64,000 bases of DNA, from NCBI GenBank assembly GCA_902788605.1, contig CADAKX010000003.1:62001-126000 (forward strand), read 5' to 3'. A model generated the notes under the pieces. It ran no database searches. It had not been told where the DNA came from and saw nothing but the letters and a program-made list of their open reading frames with translations. The position numbers were made by a program, and so were the translations under genes. The stretch is from an uncultured Prevotellaceae bacterium. Lineage in GTDB: Bacteria > Bacteroidota > Bacteroidia > Bacteroidales > Bacteroidaceae. Positions 29,922-38,683 of this stretch are shown here, piece after piece. How positions within the stretch are numbered: position 1 is the first letter of the stretch; the number at the start of each line of letters is the position of its first letter.

Positions 29922-30707
29922 ATGATTTTCTATTTCTCAGGTACAGGAAACACGCGATGGGCTGCTGAAGAGCTGGCCAGAAAGATAGGTGAAAAGCTGC
30001 TCTTTATCCCCGACGAACTGAAGGGCAACTGCGAATACGAGTTACAGGAAGACGAACGTCTCGGCTTCTGCTTCCCCGTACATGGTTGGCAACCTCCCCA
30101 CATTGTCAGGGCGTTTATCCGCAAGGCCACATTTAAGGTCTTGCCTACCACTTTTGTCTATGCCCTCGTTACCTGCGGCGACAGCATTGGACGCACCATG
30201 GAGATCCTGAATAAAGACCTCGAAAAGAAGCATATCCATGCTTTAAGCGTTTATTCGCTGATTATGCCGGAATCCTATGTGTGTCTGCCGTTTATGTATA
30301 CTGACACACCTGAAAAAGAGCACGCCAAGATCCAGCAGGCCGAGGCCGACCTCAATACCATTTCAGACGAGATTCTTCATCGCCAGTCAGGCATCGTCAA
30401 GACCACGCGAGGCCTTACCCCTTGGACGTTCAGTCATGTCATTGGCGCCTATTTTAATGCCCGCATGATTACCGACAAGAAGTTTACGGTGGATGCCGAT
30501 GTGTGTATCCATTGCGGCAAATGCGAGAACGTATGTCCCACGGGTGACATTGTGATGAGCGACGGACTGCCCCAATGGCAGCACGATGGTTCGTGCACCA
30601 ACTGCCTCAGTTGTTATCACCATTGTCCCAAGCATGCCATCAACTATGGTCGCATCACTCGCCAGCGTGGACAATACTATTTTGGTCACCAACCCAACAA
30701 AGATTAG
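29922..30707 (+). CDS. EFR1-type flavodoxin/ferredoxin protein
   Basis: The 261-residue protein joins an N-terminal flavodoxin-like domain (MIFYFSGTGNTRWAAEELA) to a C-terminal domain with two [4Fe-4S] ferredoxin motifs, CIHCGKCENVCP and CTNCLSCYHHCP (about residues 195-237). This is the EFR1 family of ferredoxins. It should carry electrons in the cytoplasm, but no partner enzyme is encoded next to it. Confidence 0.87.
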   Translation: MIFYFSGTGNTRWAAEELARKIGEKLLFIPDELKGNCEYELQEDERLGFCFPVHGWQPPHIVRAFIRKATFKVLPTTFVYALVTCGDSIGRTMEILNKDLEKKHIHALSVYSLIMPESYVCLPFMYTDTPEKEHAKIQQAEADLNTISDEILHRQSGIVKTTRGLTPWTFSHVIGAYFNARMITDKKFTVDADVCIHCGKCENVCPTGDIVMSDGLPQWQHDGSCTNCLSCYHHCPKHAINYGRITRQRGQYYFGHQPNKD

Positions 30708-30764
30708 GATTTTGGCACGGATTTTGCTTTTCGATGTGACAGAACATTAAATTAACATCGAAAT

Positions 30765-32819
30765 ATGCAAAAAGGTAACATCGGGGTTACAACTGAGAAC
30801 ATCTTCCCCGTCATCAAAAAGTTTCTCTATAGCGACCAAGAGATTTTCCTGCGTGAGATGGTTTCAAACGCTGTTGACGCTACGCAGAAGTTGAAGACCC
30901 TCAAGGAAAAGGGTGAATTCACAGGCGAACTGGGCAACCTGACCGTGCGTGTGAACTTCGACGCCGACAAGGGTACCATCACCATTAGCGACCACGGTAT
31001 TGGCATGACCGAGGAGGAGATTGACAAGTATATCAATCAGATTGCCTTCTCTGGCGTGACCGACTTCCTCGAGAAGTACAAGGACAACGCCAATAATATC
31101 ATTGGTCATTTCGGACTCGGTTTCTACTCTTCGTTCATGGTTTCTAAGAAGGTAGAGATCATCACCAAGTCATGGAAAGAAGGTTCTAAGGCCGTGAAAT
31201 GGAGCTGTGACGGCTCTCCTGCCTACGAGATTGACGATGCCGAGCGTGAGGACCACGGTTCTGACATCATCCTCTACATCGACGATGACTCCAAGGAGTT
31301 CCTCGACAAGTACAAACTCGAGGGTCTGCTCAACAAGTATTGTAAGTTCCTGCCTGTACCTGTGGCCTTTGGCAAGAAGACCGAATGGAAGGACGGTAAG
31401 CAGGTGGATACTGCCGAGGACAACATTATTAATAATGTAGAGCCCCTGTGGACCAAGACCCCATCTACATTGAAGGACGAGGACTATAAATCGTTCTATC
31501 GCACCCTCTATCCCATGCACGATGAGCCCCTGTTCTGGATTCACCTCAACGTGGACTATCCCTTCAACCTCACAGGTATCCTCTATTTCCCCCGTATCAA
31601 GAACTCGCTGGAGCTGCAGAAGAACAAGATTCAGCTCTATTGCAACCAGGTCTTCGTCACCGACCAGGTGGAAGGCATCGTTCCTGAGTTCCTCACCCTG
31701 CTCCATGGTGTTATCGACTCACCCGATATCCCTCTGAACGTATCTCGTTCATACCTCCAGAGCGATCGTGAGGTCAAGAAGATCTCTACCTATATCACCA
31801 AGAAGGTGTCAGACCGTCTGAAGGCTATCTTCAATGAGGACCGCAAGGCCTACGAGGAGAAGTGGGACGACCTGAAGCTCTTTATCAACTACGGCATCCT
31901 GACCGAGGAGAACTTCTACGACCGTGCCAAGGACTTCTCACTTTTCAAGGATACAGAGGGCAAATATTTCACCTTCGACGAGTACAAGACCCTCATTGAG
32001 GCTTCTCAGAAGGATAAGGACGGCAACCTCGTCTATCTCTATGCCACCAATAAGGACGACCAGTACTCTTACATCAAGGCCGCTCAGGACAAGGGCTACT
32101 CAGTACTGCTCTTCGACGGACAACTTGACGTACCTTGCATCCAGACCCTGGAGCAGAAGTTCGAGAAGAGTCGCTTCACCCGTGTAGATGCTGACACCGT
32201 GGACCACCTGATTCAGAAGGACGATCAGCCCAAGACTGACTTGAATGACAGTCAGCGTGACAATCTGTCAGCCGTGTTCCAGAGTCAGATGCCTAAGCTC
32301 GACAAGGCCGAGTTTATTGTCGAGGTCAACGCCCTTGGTGCCGAGCAGCGACCTGTGGTCATCACCCAGAACGAATGGATGCGCCGTATGAAGGAGATGA
32401 GTCGCTACCAGAGCGGCATGGGCTTCTATGGTCAGATGCCCGACTCGTTCAACCTCGTGCTGAACAGCGACCACGCTCTTATCAAGCGCGTGCTCGACGA
32501 CGCCCAGAACCAGCTCAGCGACCAGCTGAAGCCTATCGAGGGCGAGATTAAGGGTCAGGAAGCCCGTTTGGCAGCCCTGAACCAGCAGACCGAGGGTAAG
32601 AAGCCCGAGGAGATTTCTCAGGAGATCAAGGACGACAAGGCCAACACCCAGAAGGCCATCGACGAGCAAAAAGCCAAGAAGCAAGACGTTCTTGGCAGTT
32701 TCGCTGCCAAGAACGACATCGTTCATCAGCTCATCGACCTCGCTCTGCTTCAGAACGGTATGCTTAAGGGCGAAGCGCTCGATAAGTTCCTGCAGCGTAG
32801 CGTAGAACTTATCAAATAA
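30765..32819 (+). CDS. htpG: HSP90-family chaperone
   Basis: HtpG is an ATP-dependent chaperone. The 684-residue protein has the GHKL ATP-binding motifs SNAVDATQKL, ISDHGIGMTEEEI and GHFGLGFYSSFMV. It is about 60 residues longer than the E. coli protein; the extra length is largely a charged helical segment (about 600-660). The last 35 nt of the gene are duplicated just downstream. Confidence 0.96.
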   Translation: MQKGNIGVTTENIFPVIKKFLYSDQEIFLREMVSNAVDATQKLKTLKEKGEFTGELGNLTVRVNFDADKGTITISDHGIGMTEEEIDKYINQIAFSGVTDFLEKYKDNANNIIGHFGLGFYSSFMVSKKVEIITKSWKEGSKAVKWSCDGSPAYEIDDAEREDHGSDIILYIDDDSKEFLDKYKLEGLLNKYCKFLPVPVAFGKKTEWKDGKQVDTAEDNIINNVEPLWTKTPSTLKDEDYKSFYRTLYPMHDEPLFWIHLNVDYPFNLTGILYFPRIKNSLELQKNKIQLYCNQVFVTDQVEGIVPEFLTLLHGVIDSPDIPLNVSRSYLQSDREVKKISTYITKKVSDRLKAIFNEDRKAYEEKWDDLKLFINYGILTEENFYDRAKDFSLFKDTEGKYFTFDEYKTLIEASQKDKDGNLVYLYATNKDDQYSYIKAAQDKGYSVLLFDGQLDVPCIQTLEQKFEKSRFTRVDADTVDHLIQKDDQPKTDLNDSQRDNLSAVFQSQMPKLDKAEFIVEVNALGAEQRPVVITQNEWMRRMKEMSRYQSGMGFYGQMPDSFNLVLNSDHALIKRVLDDAQNQLSDQLKPIEGEIKGQEARLAALNQQTEGKKPEEISQEIKDDKANTQKAIDEQKAKKQDVLGSFAAKNDIVHQLIDLALLQNGMLKGEALDKFLQRSVELIK

Positions 32820-32862
32820 TTCCTTGAGATAAGTTCCTGCAGCGCAGCGTAGAACTTATCAA
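32781..32862 (+). repeat. Duplicated 3' end of htpG
   Basis: The 35 nt at 32781-32815, inside the end of htpG, recur at 32828-32862 with one change (GTAG to GCAG). The period is 47 nt. Each copy starts GATAAGTTC and has GAACTTATC near its end, so each can form a 9-bp stem. A terminator follows. Confidence 0.8.
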
Positions 32863-32890
32863 GTAGAAATAGCAAATTATACATACTCCA

Positions 32891-32925
32891 AGGGGACGGA
32901 CGATGAATCCGTCCCTTTTCTTTTT
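32891..32925 (+). terminator. Rho-independent terminator after htpG
   Basis: GGGACGGA (32893-32900) pairs with TCCGTCCC (32908-32915) across a 7-nt loop and is followed by TTTTCTTTTT. Confidence 0.85.
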
Positions 32926-32977
32926 GCCTAAACAAAAAATTTTCTCACCAATTTTAGGTATTTTCGTGAAAGTTTCG

Positions 32978-32985
32978 TAACTTTG
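32978..32985 (+). promoter_or_regulatory. -7 box for the disrupted scaffold gene and GGGtGRT
   Basis: TAACTTTG at 32978-32985 fits the Bacteroidota -7 consensus and lies 40 nt upstream of the ATG at 33026. No exact -33 element was seen. Confidence 0.6.
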
Positions 32986-33025
32986 CAGCCACGAAACAAA
33001 TTTCACTATTTTAAAATAGGTAACA

Positions 33026-33605
33026 ATGATTTATTCTAAGGAAGTTGAAAACATGTGCGTTGTGGCCAAAGGCCCCAACCACGGTCCTGCTCCCATCGGT
33101 GCGCTCCTCAGCAGGGTGCTTGTAAGCTGAGCCTGAACGTGAAGGACGGCGTTATTCAGGAGGCTCTTGTTGAGACCATCGGTTGCACAGGTATGACTCA
33201 CTCTGCAGCTATGGCATCAGAGATTCTGCCTGGCAAGACTATTCTCGAGGCTCTGAACACCGACCTCGTTTGCGACGCTATCAACACCGCTATGCGCGAG
33301 CTGTTCCTGCAGATCGTTTACGGACGCACACAGAGTGCTTTCTCTGAGGGCGGTCTGGTTATCGGTGCTGGTTTGGAAGACCTGGGTAAGGGTCTGCGCT
33401 CACAGACTGGTACACTCTATGGTACTAGTTCCTGGATAAGGACAATCAGGTTTGCGGCTACGAGTACGTTCACCTGGGCAAGATGATGGAAGCCATCAAG
33501 GACGGTATGGATGCCAACGAGGCTGTGAAGAAGTTCACCGGTTCTTACGGTCGTACTACAGCTGAGCAGGGAATTGTTAAGGCTATTGACCCACGTAAAG
33601 AGTAA
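33026..33605 (+). pseudogene. NifU-like Fe-S scaffold gene broken by two internal deletions
   Basis: Three reading frames together spell one protein of the Bacteroidota iron-sulfur scaffold-like (NifU_N) family that precedes GGGtGRT. Frame of 33026: MIYSKEVENMCVVAKGPNHG to about 33097. Next frame: CAPQQGACKLSLNV (from 33100) to GTLYGT (33426). Third frame: LDKDNQVCGYEYVHLGKM (from 33432) to the TAA at 33603-33605. From memory of the family, about 24 residues are missing at the first junction and about 20 at the second. Both junctions shift the frame, and the first leads to a TGA. The conserved Cys pairs remain. It may be a true pseudogene or an assembly error. The ATG, promoter and downstream gene are intact. 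Confidence 0.8.
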
Positions 33606-33619
33606 GGAGGAAAGAAATT

Positions 33620-34633
33620 ATGATTAGAAAAGTATCATTCGAGAGCTACGAGCGTCGCATCAATCAGGTGCTGGCTGCTCTGAAGGAGAACGGCATCAAT
33701 AGCATTGAAGAGGCTAACGAGATTTGCGAGAAGGCTGGCGTTGATCCCTACCAGATGTGTGAAGAGACTCAGCGTATCTGCTTCGAGAACGCTAAGTGGG
33801 CATATGTATGCGGTGCTGCCATCGCTATCAAGAAGGGTGTAAAGAGCGCTGCCGAGGCTGCCGAGGCTATCGGTATCGGTCTGCAGAGCTTCTGTATCCC
33901 CGGTTCTGTGGCTGACGACCGTAAGGTTGGTCTGGGTCACGGTAACCTGGCTGCTCGTCTGCTGCGCGAGGAGACTGAGTGCTTCGCCTTCCTGGCTGGT
34001 CACGAGTCATTCGCTGCTGCCGAGGGTGCCATCAAGATTGCCGAGAAGGCTAACAAGGTGCGTAAAAAGCCCCTCCGCGTTATCCTGAACGGTCTTGGCA
34101 AGGACGCTGCTATGATCATCAGCCGTATCAACGGTTTCACCTATGTTCAGACTCAGTTCGACTACTACACTGGCGAGGTGAAGGTCGTTAAGGAAGTTCC
34201 CTACTCTGACGGTCCCCGTGCCAAGGTAAAGTGCTATGGCGCTGACGACGTTCGCGAGGGTGTTGCCATCCTGTGGAAGGAGAACGTTGACGTGTCAATC
34301 ACTGGTAACTCTACCAACCCCACCCGTTTCCAGCACCCCGTAGCTGGTACCTATAAGAAGGAGCGCGTGCTCGCTGGCAAGCCCTACTTCTCAGTAGCTT
34401 CAGGTGGCGGTACCGGTCGTACCCTGCACCCCGATAACATGGCTGCAGGTCCTGCTTCTTACGGTATGACTGACACCCTGGGTCGTATGCACTCAGACGC
34501 TCAGTTCGCAGGTTCTTCTTCTGTTCCTGCACACGTAGAGATGATGGGCTTCCTGGGTATTGGTAACAACCCCATGGTAGGTGCCACCGTATCTATCGCA
34601 GTGGAGATTGACCTCGCTCTGAACAAGAAGTAA
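33620..34633 (+). CDS. GGGtGRT family protein
   Basis: The 337-residue protein carries the family's name motif GGGTGRTLHPDNMAAGP and a glycine-rich C-terminus (HVEMMGFLGIGNNPMVGATV). The family has no established reaction; it is regularly found next to a NifU-like Fe-S scaffold gene, as here. A strong Shine-Dalgarno-like GGAGG at 33606-33610 precedes the ATG, which is unusual in this phylum. There is no sign of damage in this gene, in contrast to its upstream partner. Confidence 0.87.
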   Translation: MIRKVSFESYERRINQVLAALKENGINSIEEANEICEKAGVDPYQMCEETQRICFENAKWAYVCGAAIAIKKGVKSAAEAAEAIGIGLQSFCIPGSVADDRKVGLGHGNLAARLLREETECFAFLAGHESFAAAEGAIKIAEKANKVRKKPLRVILNGLGKDAAMIISRINGFTYVQTQFDYYTGEVKVVKEVPYSDGPRAKVKCYGADDVREGVAILWKENVDVSITGNSTNPTRFQHPVAGTYKKERVLAGKPYFSVASGGGTGRTLHPDNMAAGPASYGMTDTLGRMHSDAQFAGSSSVPAHVEMMGFLGIGNNPMVGATVSIAVEIDLALNKK

Positions 34634-34641
34634 TCACTACT

Positions 34642-34713
34642 GAATATCACGAATTTCACGAATTGTACGGATTTCAGTCCTGCGGGAGTGAGTTCGTATG
34701 ATTCGTGAGATTC
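34642..34713. repeat. Imperfect inverted repeat with TCACGAAT units
   Basis: In the 114-nt gap before pepT, GAATATCACGAAT followed by a second TTCACGAAT and GTACGGA can fold on GTTCGTATGATTCGTGAGATTC near 34691-34713. The stem is imperfect and ends in TTTTAT. It could act as a terminator for GGGtGRT or be a dispersed intergenic element. Confidence 0.5.
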
Positions 34714-34747
34714 TTTTATATACCAGTAACAACGAATATCATTTGCA

Positions 34748-35971
34748 ATGAATATTACTGAACGTTTTCTTAACTATACGAAATTCGATACTCAGTCGTC
34801 TGAGGAAAGCGAGACCGTGCCCAGCACCTCCAAGCAACTTATCTTTGCGCGCTATCTGAAGGACGAACTCGAGGAGGTGGGCCTACAGGACGTGTCACTC
34901 GACGACAAGGGCTATATCTATGCCACCTTGCCAGCCAACACTAAGGACGCGTGTCCTGTCATTGGCTTTATCTCACACTATGACACCAGTCCCGACTGCT
35001 CTGGTGCCAACATCAAGCCGCGTATTGTCAACAACTACAGCGGTGGCGATATTGAACTCTCCGAGGGCATCATGCTCTCTCCCAATAAATTCCCCGAGTT
35101 GCTCCAGCACACGGGTGAAGACCTCATTGTGACAGATGGCCACACCTTGCTGGGTGCCGACGACAAGGCCGGCATTGCCGAGATTGTGCAGGCCATGGTC
35201 TATCTGAAGGAGCACAAGGAGATTAAGCACGGCAAGATTCGCGTGGCATTCAACCCCGACGAGGAGATTGGCATGGGTGCCCATCACTTCGATGTCGAGA
35301 AGTTTGGCTGCGAGTGGGCCTATACGATGGATGGTGGCGACGTGGGCGAGCTGGAGTTTGAGAACTTCAACGCAGCCTCGGCCAAGATCACCATCAAGGG
35401 TGTGAGTGTTCACCCAGGATATGCCAAGGGTAAGATGTTGAATGCGAGCCTCTTAGCCGTAGAATTCGCAGGAATGCTTCCAGCCGACGAGACCCCCGAG
35501 ACCACCGAGGGCTATCAGGGTTTCTATCATCTCACAGGCATGCAGACGCAGACCGAGCAGGCCAAGTTGTCCTACATCATCCGCGACCACGATCGCGAGA
35601 AGTTCGAAGACCGCAAGCGTTTCATTAAGCGCGTGGTCGACCAGATGAACGAGAAGTATGGCGAGGGTACGGTTGTGGCAGATATCAACGACCAGTATTA
35701 CAACATGAAGGAGAAGATTGACCCCCAGATGCATGTCATCGACCTGGTGCTCCGTGCCATGCAGGAGAGTGGCGTCACCCCCAAGGTGCGTCCCATCCGC
35801 GGTGGTACCGATGGTGCCCAGCTGTCGTTCAAGGGCCTTCCCTGCCCCAACATCTTCGCTGGTGGCATCAACTTCCACGGTCCTTATGAGTTCGTTCCCA
35901 TCCAGTCGATGGAGAAGGCCATGCAGGTCATCGTGAAGATCTGTGAGCTTACTGCACAATACAATTCATAA
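34748..35971 (+). CDS. pepT: Peptidase T (tripeptidase)
   Basis: PepT is a cytoplasmic M20 zinc aminopeptidase acting on tripeptides. The 407-residue protein has the metal and catalytic motifs [35 protein letters not shown] and [15 protein letters not shown]. The length is normal. It is followed 6 nt later by the antiporter gene. Confidence 0.95.
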   Translation: MNITERFLNYTKFDTQSSEESETVPSTSKQLIFARYLKDELEEVGLQDVSLDDKGYIYATLPANTKDACPVIGFISHYDTSPDCSGANIKPRIVNNYSGGDIELSEGIMLSPNKFPELLQHTGEDLIVTDGHTLLGADDKAGIAEIVQAMVYLKEHKEIKHGKIRVAFNPDEEIGMGAHHFDVEKFGCEWAYTMDGGDVGELEFENFNAASAKITIKGVSVHPGYAKGKMLNASLLAVEFAGMLPADETPETTEGYQGFYHLTGMQTQTEQAKLSYIIRDHDREKFEDRKRFIKRVVDQMNEKYGEGTVVADINDQYYNMKEKIDPQMHVIDLVLRAMQESGVTPKVRPIRGGTDGAQLSFKGLPCPNIFAGGINFHGPYEFVPIQSMEKAMQVIVKICELTAQYNS

Positions 35972-35977
35972 TCCATC

Positions 35978-38239
35978 ATGGCAGAACTTCCCACGATGAT
36001 TCGCGACCTGGCCCTGATGCTGATGATGGCAGGTGTGGTGACTTTGGTTTTCAAGAAACTGAAGCAACCCCTGGTGCTCGGCTATATCGTTGCCGGCTTC
36101 CTGGTGTCACCCCACATGCCTTATACTGCCTCAGTGGTCGATATGTCCAACATCCACCTCTGGGCCGACATCGGCGTCATGTTCCTGTTATTCTCGTTGG
36201 GTCTCGATTTCTCGTTTAAGAAGATTCTGAAAATGGGTGCCTCGCCCATCATCTCGGTGGTCTGCATCATCTTCGCCATGTCGATACTCGGTGTCATCGT
36301 GGGCCATTCCTTTGGGTGGTCCAAGATGAACTGCATCTTCCTTGGCGGTATGCTGGCCATGAGCTCCACCACTATTATTTATAAGGCCTTCGACGACCTC
36401 GGCCTGCGCCAGCAACAGTTTGCTGGCCTGGTGATGAGTGTACTCATCCTCGAGGATATCCTGGCCATTGTGATGATGGTGATGCTGAGTGCCATTGCCA
36501 GTGGCAGCAATCCCGATGGTGGCCAGATGCTCGATGCCATCGTCAAGATAGGCTTTTTCCTCATCCTGTGGCTGGTGGTGGGCATCTTTGCCGTTCCCCT
36601 GTTTTTGCGTCGTGTGCGCAAACTCATCAACAGCGAGGTGCTGCTCATCGTCTCCCTGGGACTCTGCTGCGCCATGGCAGTCATCTCTACCGGCGTGGGC
36701 TTCTCCTCCGCCTTTGGTGCCTTCATCATGGGCAGCATCCTGGCCGAGACCATCGAGGCCGAGAGGATAGAAAAGCTGGTGGAGCCCGTCAAGAACCTCT
36801 TCGGAGCCGTCTTCTTCGTGTCTGTAGGCATGTTGGTCGACCCGCAGATCCTGCTCGACTATGCCCTCCCCATCTTCACCCTCGTGATGACCATCATCGT
36901 TGGCCAGGCCATCTTTGGCTCGCTGGCGTTCCTGTTGGGAGGCGAGTCGTTGAAGTCAGCCATGCGTTGTGGATTCTCGATGGCTCAGATTGGTGAGTTC
37001 TCGTTTATCATCGCCTCGCTGGGCCTGTCGCTCGGCGTCATTGGCGATTTCCTCTATCCGGTTGTGGTGGCCGTATCCGTTATTACCACTTTTCTCACAC
37101 CTTACATGATACGGTTCGCCACGCCGGCTTATAATGCGCTGGAGAAGCGCCTGCCCACGCGCGTTATCAAGTCGCTCAACCATCTCTCGATGAGTCATCC
37201 CGACAGCAACGAGAAGAGCCAATGGAAGAGCCTCCTGACCCAGATGACCACCAATACCGTGGTCTATAGCATCCTCTCTGTGGCAGTCATCACCGTCATG
37301 TTCACCTTCCTGCTGCCCTTTACGCGAAGGCTGCTGCCAGGCTGGGAACTACATTGGTATGCCAACGCCATCACAGGTGTCATCACCGTCCTGTGTATCT
37401 CGCCCTTTCTCCGTGCCATGGTCATGAAAAAGAACCACAGCGAGGAGTTCAAGGCCCTGTGGCGTGAGAGCAACAGCAACCGTCTGCCCCTTATTTTCAC
37501 CATCCTGGTGCGTGTGGGCATCGCCGTGGCCTTCATCTTCTATATCTGCAATTACCTCAGTCGCTTCACCCCCGCCATCATGATCACCCTGGGCTTGGTT
37601 GTCATTGTGATTATCATCATGTCGAGGGGCATCAAGCGTCGCAGCATCCTGCTCGAACGACTCTTTATCAACAACCTCCGTTCGCGCGATATCGAGGCCC
37701 AGGTGCGAGGCAAGAAGAAGCCCCTCTACGAAGGCAAGCTCCTCGACCGTGATATACATATTGCCGATTTCGACGTGCCTTTCAATTCCAAGTGGATGGG
37801 TCACAACCTGCGCCAACTGAGTCTTGGTCGCAAGTATGGCGTTCACATCAGTAGTATTCTGCGTGGTGGTTTCCGCCTGAACATCCCCGACGGCAACTAT
37901 ATCATCTATCCAGGCGACAGACTCCAGGCCATTGGTAGTGACGACCAGCTCACCAAGTTCCGAAACGCCATCGAGAGTGAGGTACTGGGCGAGGACCTGG
38001 AACTGGAGAAGCGCGAGATGAAGCTGCGCCAAATGATTATTGCCGCCGACAGTCCTTTCGTTGGCAAGACCCTCGAAGAGAGTGGCATCCGCCGTCTATA
38101 CAACTGCATGGTGGTAGGTCTTGAGGAAGGCAAGGAGAATCTCTCTCCCGTATCCCCCACCCGTCAGTTTGAGGAAGGCGACATCCTCTGGGTCGTAGGC
38201 GAGCAAGAAGACCTCGATGTGTTGGCGAGAGCAAAATAA
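35978..38239 (+). CDS. Kef-type cation:proton antiporter with RCK_C domains
   Basis: The 753-residue protein has an N-terminal Na+/H+ exchanger domain (about 1-390, some 12 helices) and a further membrane part (about 425-560). Two C-terminal TrkA-C (RCK_C) ligand-binding domains follow (about 590-665 and 675-750), with LRQLSLGRKYGVHI and EEGDILWVVGEQEDL. No Rossmann-fold RCK_N domain is evident, in contrast to KefB/KefC. The ion and regulating ligand are not clear from the sequence. Confidence 0.87.
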   Translation: MAELPTMIRDLALMLMMAGVVTLVFKKLKQPLVLGYIVAGFLVSPHMPYTASVVDMSNIHLWADIGVMFLLFSLGLDFSFKKILKMGASPIISVVCIIFAMSILGVIVGHSFGWSKMNCIFLGGMLAMSSTTIIYKAFDDLGLRQQQFAGLVMSVLILEDILAIVMMVMLSAIASGSNPDGGQMLDAIVKIGFFLILWLVVGIFAVPLFLRRVRKLINSEVLLIVSLGLCCAMAVISTGVGFSSAFGAFIMGSILAETIEAERIEKLVEPVKNLFGAVFFVSVGMLVDPQILLDYALPIFTLVMTIIVGQAIFGSLAFLLGGESLKSAMRCGFSMAQIGEFSFIIASLGLSLGVIGDFLYPVVVAVSVITTFLTPYMIRFATPAYNALEKRLPTRVIKSLNHLSMSHPDSNEKSQWKSLLTQMTTNTVVYSILSVAVITVMFTFLLPFTRRLLPGWELHWYANAITGVITVLCISPFLRAMVMKKNHSEEFKALWRESNSNRLPLIFTILVRVGIAVAFIFYICNYLSRFTPAIMITLGLVVIVIIIMSRGIKRRSILLERLFINNLRSRDIEAQVRGKKKPLYEGKLLDRDIHIADFDVPFNSKWMGHNLRQLSLGRKYGVHISSILRGGFRLNIPDGNYIIYPGDRLQAIGSDDQLTKFRNAIESEVLGEDLELEKREMKLRQMIIAADSPFVGKTLEESGIRRLYNCMVVGLEEGKENLSPVSPTRQFEEGDILWVVGEQEDLDVLARAK

Positions 38240-38255
38240 ACGCTGATATCTGATG

Positions 38256-38321
38256 TTAGAGTGCGGTCTGTCAATTTTCAGAGTGCTCTCTAACAATTGT
38301 TGGAGTGCAGTGGAACAAATA
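38256..38321. repeat. Three degenerate tandem 22-nt units
   Basis: AGAGTGC at 38258 and 38280 and GGAGTGC at 38302 recur at exactly 22-nt intervals. Aligned units starting at 38256, 38278 and 38300 share TTAGAGTGC, then a variable base, then a GTCTAACAATT-like tail. TGTTAGAG (38254-38261) can pair with CTCTAACA (38288-38295), so the array may also end the antiporter transcript. Confidence 0.6.
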
Positions 38322-38346
38322 AAACACCGTTTAAAAAGTATCGATT

Positions 38347-38477
38347 TGCGGCCATCGCGGCCATGCGGCCATCAAATCTATATATTAATTAAAAAATAGA
38401 AAAGGTATATGAAATGACCATATACCTTTTTTTTATTAATATAGAAAACTGATGGCCGCATGGCCGCGATGGCCGCA
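38347..38477. repeat. 131-bp element with 28-bp perfect inverted ends
   Basis: The 28 nt at 38347-38374 are the exact reverse complement of 38450-38477. Each arm contains three GCGGCCAT units. Between the arms lies AT-rich DNA with its own 11-bp hairpin (AAAAGGTATAT 38400-38410 against ATATACCTTTT 38420-38430) and a looser outer pairing (CTATATATTAAT against ATTAATATAG). No reading frame and no clear target-site duplication were seen. Confidence 0.85.
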
Positions 38478-38543
38478 TCAAGCCACTTAAATTAAGACAG
38501 TGAGGGAAAAATTAAAATGAAAAAGTGAGAAAATGAAAAGGAT

Positions 38544-38572
38544 TCGGGCGGGTCACAAAGCGTGACTCGCCC
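38544..38572. repeat. GC-rich hairpin, copy 1, upstream of the LruC lipoprotein
   Basis: A 29-nt sequence (TCGGGCGGGTCAC, then AAAGC, then GTGACTCGCCC) is identical to 40117-40145 after the next gene. It folds as an 11-bp stem with one G-U pair and is followed by TTTATAAG. No gene directly precedes it, so its terminator function here is unclear. The rest of 38573-38683 is AT-rich leader sequence. Confidence 0.75.
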
Positions 38573-38646
38573 TTTATAAGCGAGTTAAAATAAGACAAAA
38601 TGGGTTAAAATCCTTAATAAATTCGTAAATACAGTTGGATTTTACG

Positions 38647-38654
38647 TATTTTTG
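38647..38654 (+). promoter_or_regulatory. -7 box for the LruC lipoprotein gene
   Basis: TATTTTTG at 38647-38654 fits TAnnTTTG and lies 29 nt upstream of the ATG. No convincing -33 element was found. Confidence 0.45.
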
Positions 38655-38683
38655 CAAAAAATAAACAAAAAAAATATAGTAAC

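Noticed and set aside
38347-38477. Intrinsic terminator only
   Set aside because: The inner hairpin with T-run could terminate, but the 28-bp GC-rich outer arms exceed what a terminator needs, so it is reported as an element.
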